This document shows, in pieces, positions 59,648 to 64,000 of a stretch of 64,000 bases of DNA; the stretch's first letter is position 1; every line of letters begins with the position of its first letter. The notes under the pieces were generated by a model that was not told the DNA's origin, ran no database searches, and worked only from the letters and a program-made list of their open reading frames with translations. The translations under genes and the position numbers were made by a program. The DNA lies in NCBI GenBank assembly GCA_009741485.1, contig CM019230.1, positions 6,550,106 to 6,614,105 of the forward strand. The letters run 5' to 3'. Origin of the DNA: Malurus cyaneus samueli (Eukaryota > Chordata > Aves > Passeriformes > Maluridae).

Positions 59648-61080
59648 TTGGCCTAAATGCAAGTTGTGTGGTGCTTCCTGAATTACACGGTCTGCTGCTG
59701 ATCCTCAGATTTCCCATGGGGACATTCCTGCCAGGCGGTGGCCCTGGAGAGACCTGCCCAGGTGATTGACCTGAGATCACTGAGCCGCACCTAAAGTTTG
59801 AGCTGCTGCTTAACTTTGCATCTAAATTGTGAACTTAATTACTTTGCATCAAGGAATCTTTTTCCCTACAGGTTTAGCGATGAGAATAGGAAAGTACTTG
59901 TTTAAAACCTGTCATTTTAGAACAGGTTTTTAGCAGGGTACTGCAGCTAGCCAGGAGCTGGGCTTGCCCCGAGTGCACTTGGAGCAGTGTGGGACAGGGA
60001 GGTGAGGAGGTTGTGTAAGAACCTGGGTAAGGAGTGCCTGTTCCTCCAGCTGCAGGATTTAAGCACACCGAGTGGTTTGTCTGATGAGAGAAGCTCACAA
60101 TGAGGAGCCACTGCCCAGCCGTGCCCAGCAGCGGCTGCGGGATGCAGGCCCTGGCTCCCGGAGCACAAGCGGGGATGGTTTTTATGCTCTTCCACTCCAT
60201 CCTGGTGGGAGATCACGGACAGCCAGTGCCGGGTAGGAACTGCTGCTGCTCTTCCCCCAGAACACCACAGTGCTTTCACTGGAATAAATCAAGCCGGGCT
60301 GGCTCAACCACTTCCCTGTGCTGCTTTCCGTGACAACTCCAGCCTTACTCGTGCAGCCTGTCGGGGCAGGGCTGAGTGGCCTTGCCCCTCAATTTCCGTG
60401 TTGATCACCCGTGGTTCAGGTGCAGTCTGAGCCCTTTCCTCCCTCCAGCACAGCTCAGCAGGCTCTGGCTGCCGAGGAACCCAGGTCTGCCGCAGCCCAG
60501 CCCAAAGTGAGGGTTTGTGTATGATCCCACGGCATCCAAAAAAGCCTGGATGGGAAATGAGAATCCCATGGAGCACCCACCCGCTTGCTCAGCAGCCCAT
60601 CTGCTCCCAGGGTGTATAATTAGCTGTTCCCCTCGCACAGCCCCATCCCATGGGAACACTCGCATCCCACACCTCAGCATCCGCACTGCTTGGGACCAAC
60701 CACGGGTTTTACATCAGCCAGACCAATCTCAATTCAAAAATAAACTTTTCCTGCATCCACTGGAAAGGAGAACATAGTGCTGGCTTTGTGCCCTGATTAG
60801 GGATAAATCCCCCCAAAAAGCTGCTGCAGCTTCGGCCAGTCTTCTTGGACTCCACACAGGCATGCATGGAGGGCTCTGCTCTCACTGGCCATGTCAAGGA
60901 CTCAAGCTACACAAAATTTCCAAAATACTCCGAAAGTAGCCCCAAGTTCTCCATTCTGTTGACAGCTGATGCTAAATTGCAACAGCAGCAGCCCAGGATT
61001 ACAAGAATCTGCAGGAGGAGGAGGAGGCAGAAGCTTCTTCAAGCCCATTCAAACCAAATGACAAAGACTCCTCACATGTG
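59648..61080 (+). other. 3' UTR of the RUN-PDZ-PTB gene and intergenic sequence
   Basis: No coding exon recognised. Two sense AATAAA signals are present at 60283-60288 and 60739-60744; the first would give a 3' UTR of about 650 bases. The gene is therefore convergent with H3-3B, whose 3' UTR starts near 61090. Confidence 0.5.
60283..60288 (+). terminator. AATAAA poly(A) signal, candidate end of the RUN-PDZ-PTB gene
   Basis: First canonical sense hexamer after the stop at 59647; an alternative lies at 60739-60744. Confidence 0.45.
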
Positions 61081-61091
61081 AATGTAAAACA

Positions 61092-61649
61092 TTTAATTTA
61101 AAAATGTTGACACTACAATATATAAAATAGCTATTATAAATGCACATAGTGTATTCTATAGCTGCCAGGTTTACGTTTTTAGGAAACTGTAAGTTACACT
61201 GTGGTTAAGACTTGTAGTTTCACCCTCTGAAGGAAGTCCACATTTGATCACAGTGATGCATGGTCAGACTAACAGCCCCAATTGTTAAACACTTGGATCA
61301 AGTCATAACCAGTTTTATTGCAAAAGGACCCTGTACACATTTATATCAATTCTAGTACCTTACAAGTTTAGCTACCCAACAAGTCATTAACATACAGAAA
61401 CATGCATGAGAAGCAAGAAAGAACACCCATCCCTTCTGCATATTAGCAACTTGTCACTCCCGAGCCCGAGGCTCAACATCACTGAGGTTTATGTGAACAG
61501 TCACTTTTAGCATTCATCCTGAGTGAAAGATGGAATGACTTAAGTACAAATGCAACATATTATAAACAATTTCTTACAAAAAAAGTCACAAATTAAAACC
61601 AAAGTATTTTACAGAATTAACTACAAAACACCATAAAAACAGCCTTCAC
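61092..61649 (-). other. H3-3B: H3-3B 3' untranslated region
   Basis: AT-rich sequence directly follows the stop codon on the minus strand. Minus-strand poly(A) signals are AATAAA at 61314-61319 and ATTAAA at 61092-61097, so alternative ends are possible. A polyadenylated UTR instead of a histone stem-loop is expected for replication-independent H3.3; I saw no ggctcttttcagagcc-type stem-loop. Confidence 0.65.
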
Positions 61650-62229
<580 letters not shown>

Positions 62230-62236
62230 TCACTTA

Positions 62237-62654
62237 CCTACAGAGACAAGCACGCGTGACACGGGGCCCGGGTCTTTCCATCACCCCCAGGCCCGACAAC
62301 ACAGCGGCCAATCGCCTCAAGCTCCAGATGTCCCCCTCCCCCACCGCGGGCAGGCAGCCAGCGGCCTCCCCCGGGACGGGAAGGAGGAGTCACGGTTACC
62401 CCGCCGCCCCCGCCTTGCGGCCCGGCCGCTCCCCTCCCCGGGGAAGCGGACTGAGTCACGCCGCCTCCTCCTTCCTCCCGGGCCGCCCGAGGAAGGGGGG
62501 GGGGAAGGAGGCGCGGGGGGGAGGGGATCCGGCGTGACTCAGGGCACGTAGGCAAGGCCCAGCCTGTCCACCGCGCTCCGAGAGGACTCAAGGCCGCGAA
62601 CGACTGCGCAGCACCGCCGCTCTGCTCGGGACGCGTTCGCTGTCCGGTACTTAC
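62237..62654 (-). other. H3-3B: H3-3B intron 1, very GC-rich
   Basis: Bounded by donor CCG|GTAAGT (minus, at 62655/62654) and acceptor TGTAG|GT (62238/62237). It contains two AP-1/MARE-like sites, TGAGTCA at 62452-62458 and TGACTCA at 62535-62541, plus a G-run at 62498-62505. No coding sequence. Confidence 0.75.
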
Positions 62655-62765
62655 CGGTAGGAATAGAAGGAAACGCCGGTGCCGGTAGCGCTGCGCGCCG
62701 AAGCCTTTCCGCTGTGGTGCTACCTCGAGCCGCTCCTCAGCCTCCGCGTCGCTCACTGCGCCCTC
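62655..62765 (-). other. H3-3B: H3-3B non-coding first exon (approximate start)
   Basis: The 3' boundary is set by the CTACCG|GTAAGT donor. The 5' boundary is estimated from the TATA box at 62785-62791, which predicts initiation roughly 25-30 bases downstream, near 62760. Confidence 0.6.
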
Positions 62766-62784
62766 CCCGCCGCGGGGACACGCA

Positions 62785-63031
62785 TTTTATAGTGGGGGCA
62801 CGCGCGCGGCGCGGTGACGTCACAATGCCTGGAAGCAACGTGCCGCGCTATTGGCCGGGACCTCCGCCGGCGCCGGCGCGTCATCACACACAAAGGCCGT
62901 GCTCCGGTTCCCCGGCGCTGATTGGGCGCACGGCGAGGCGCTGATTGGTTGTTAAAGTAGGCGCCCGATTGGGTGTTGGGGGAGTAGAAGTAGCCAATCG
63001 GCGGCGGGCGGGCGCTCTGCGCGCTGATTGG
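62785..63031 (-). promoter_or_regulatory. H3-3B: H3-3B promoter: TATA box, CRE and six CCAAT boxes
   Basis: On the minus strand: TATAAAA at 62785-62791 and a full palindromic CRE TGACGTCA at 62815-62822. CCAAT occurs on the minus strand at 62850-62854, 62921-62925, 62944-62948, 62968-62972 and 63027-63031, with one plus-strand CCAAT at 62994-62998. The order (CCAAT array, CRE, TATA) fits a strong NF-Y/CREB-driven promoter. The four boxes from 62921 to 62998 are spaced 23-26 bases apart. Confidence 0.88.
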
Positions 63032-64000
63032 ACGAAACGGGGCAGGGTTTGGATCCTACCCTTTGTTGCGAAGCTCCACAATGGGAAGTCAATAGGAGCG
63101 GGGCGAGCGGCGGCGGCGCCGAGGGATCCCCCGGGCACCCCGGCCGGACCCGGCCGCCCCCGCCGCACAGCGCCGGCCTCAGCCTGCGGAGCGGGGGAGC
63201 CGGGCGGGGGCTGCGAGCGGCGAAGGGCCGGGCCACGGGGTCCCCCCCGCCTCCTTCTCCCTCTCCCCCGGGAGCCGCCGGTGTGCGGCCGCTCACCAGC
63301 GGCGCTCGGGGTGTCCGTGGGGGCCAGGGGAGGCCCTCGCAGGGGAAGGGGTCTGGCAGCGCCTCCGGCATTTCTTGCCCGGATTTCTCATTCCAGCTGC
63401 CAAAGAATGGTTGTCACGGGACTTGGACTCGCAGTGGGGCAGCACTGCTGGGATGTGACTGCTCCCAGTCAGAGCCTGACCTCTTTGGCCCTGGGAAGGG
63501 AGCATTCAGGAGTTGGGGCTCAGCCCCTCTACGCTGCCCTTCCCCAAATCCCATTGACTCTCTGAATCACCTAAAGTGAAGCACAAAGTTTTCATTACAA
63601 GTAAAAATCCAGAATCCATGCTCCCTTTCGGTACCATCTTAGCATTTATCTTTTAATATAAACAACAAGTCAATAAAAAAAACTTGTCTTTTGGGGAAAC
63701 TACTGCCTTAAGTTATACCTTGATTTATATCACTATTTTACTTTATTTGCAGTGACCGTGGAGGCAGGTCCCTGCCCCCACGGGAAGGCTCCCCAGATCA
63801 AGAAGAACAGGTCCCAAATGCCCCGCAGTTGTAGCACGTAGGATATGCAGGGAACACAAACAGACGCTCCCGAAGGCGTCCATGAGCTTCCCAAAGCAGA
63901 GCGCAGCTGGAATCACCCACTCTCTGAGGGAGGCTCCGCATCCTTGCGCTCTGGGGTCAGCCCTGGAGTGCTGGGAAGAGCCAGGATGGAGCTTGGCACG
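63032..64000. other. Sequence upstream of H3-3B: CpG island tail and unassigned DNA
   Basis: CG-rich to about 63360, then ordinary, with an AT-rich block at about 63600-63750. In human the next gene, UNK, is divergent from H3-3B; I searched for its conserved zinc-finger start and found no matching exon. A minus-strand AATAAA (63742-63747) and a plus-strand AATAAA (63672-63677) are present, but no gene can be tied to either. Confidence 0.5.

Noticed and set aside
62945..63565. Plus-strand 206-codon open frame next to H3-3B, considered as UNK exon 1
   Set aside because: It does not resemble the conserved UNK N-terminus and overlaps the CCAAT array; its Arg/Pro/Gly composition is what CpG islands give by chance.

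Overview
The window is a vertebrate nuclear locus with spliced genes, GT-AG introns and CpG-rich promoters, and it is almost certainly avian. CR1 LINE 3' ends are scattered through it in both orientations, introns are short, GC content is high, and the gene order SAP30BP - ITGB4 - GALK1 - H3-3B matches human 17q25.1, which I recall corresponds to a bird microchromosome. Species is not determinable; a songbird is only a guess from the solo LTRs. Exon boundaries below were set by hand from splice motifs, reading phase and family knowledge.

Layout, left to right. 1-4349 is intron of SAP30BP (+), whose last seven coding exons run from 4350 to the stop at 10523. About 10.9-22.8 kb is intergenic or 5' non-coding DNA with a CpG-rich block near 17.5-18.8 kb that may be the ITGB4 promoter. 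ITGB4 (+) occupies 22.8-46.5 kb with 40 coding exons; all phases agree and the joined frame is 1857 codons including the stop. It converges on GALK1 (-), eight exons, 48957-53184.

Divergent from GALK1, across a 0.9 kb CpG- and minisatellite-rich spacer, lies an unfamiliar 16-exon gene (+, 54093-59647). It encodes a protein of about 445 residues with a RUN domain, a PDZ domain and a PTB/PID domain. I know of no named vertebrate gene with this architecture, and I do not recall one between GALK1 and H3-3B in human. It is the main discovery candidate. Next is H3-3B (-), encoding a full 136-residue histone H3.3, with a TATA box, a CRE and six CCAAT boxes upstream. The last 1 kb has no gene I can support.

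The named genes do not form a pathway: spliceosome/transcription cofactor, hemidesmosome integrin, galactose catabolism and replacement histone. Two coding exons appear to lack exactly one base relative to their expected frame (GALK1 exon 1 and exon 14 of the new gene). Both are GC-rich, so sequence error should be separated from real variation. Intronic repeats include two solo LTRs of one family, a second repeat pair of LTR type, several CR1 fragments, a (CTC/GTC)n microsatellite and a minisatellite of roughly 35-40 bp units.
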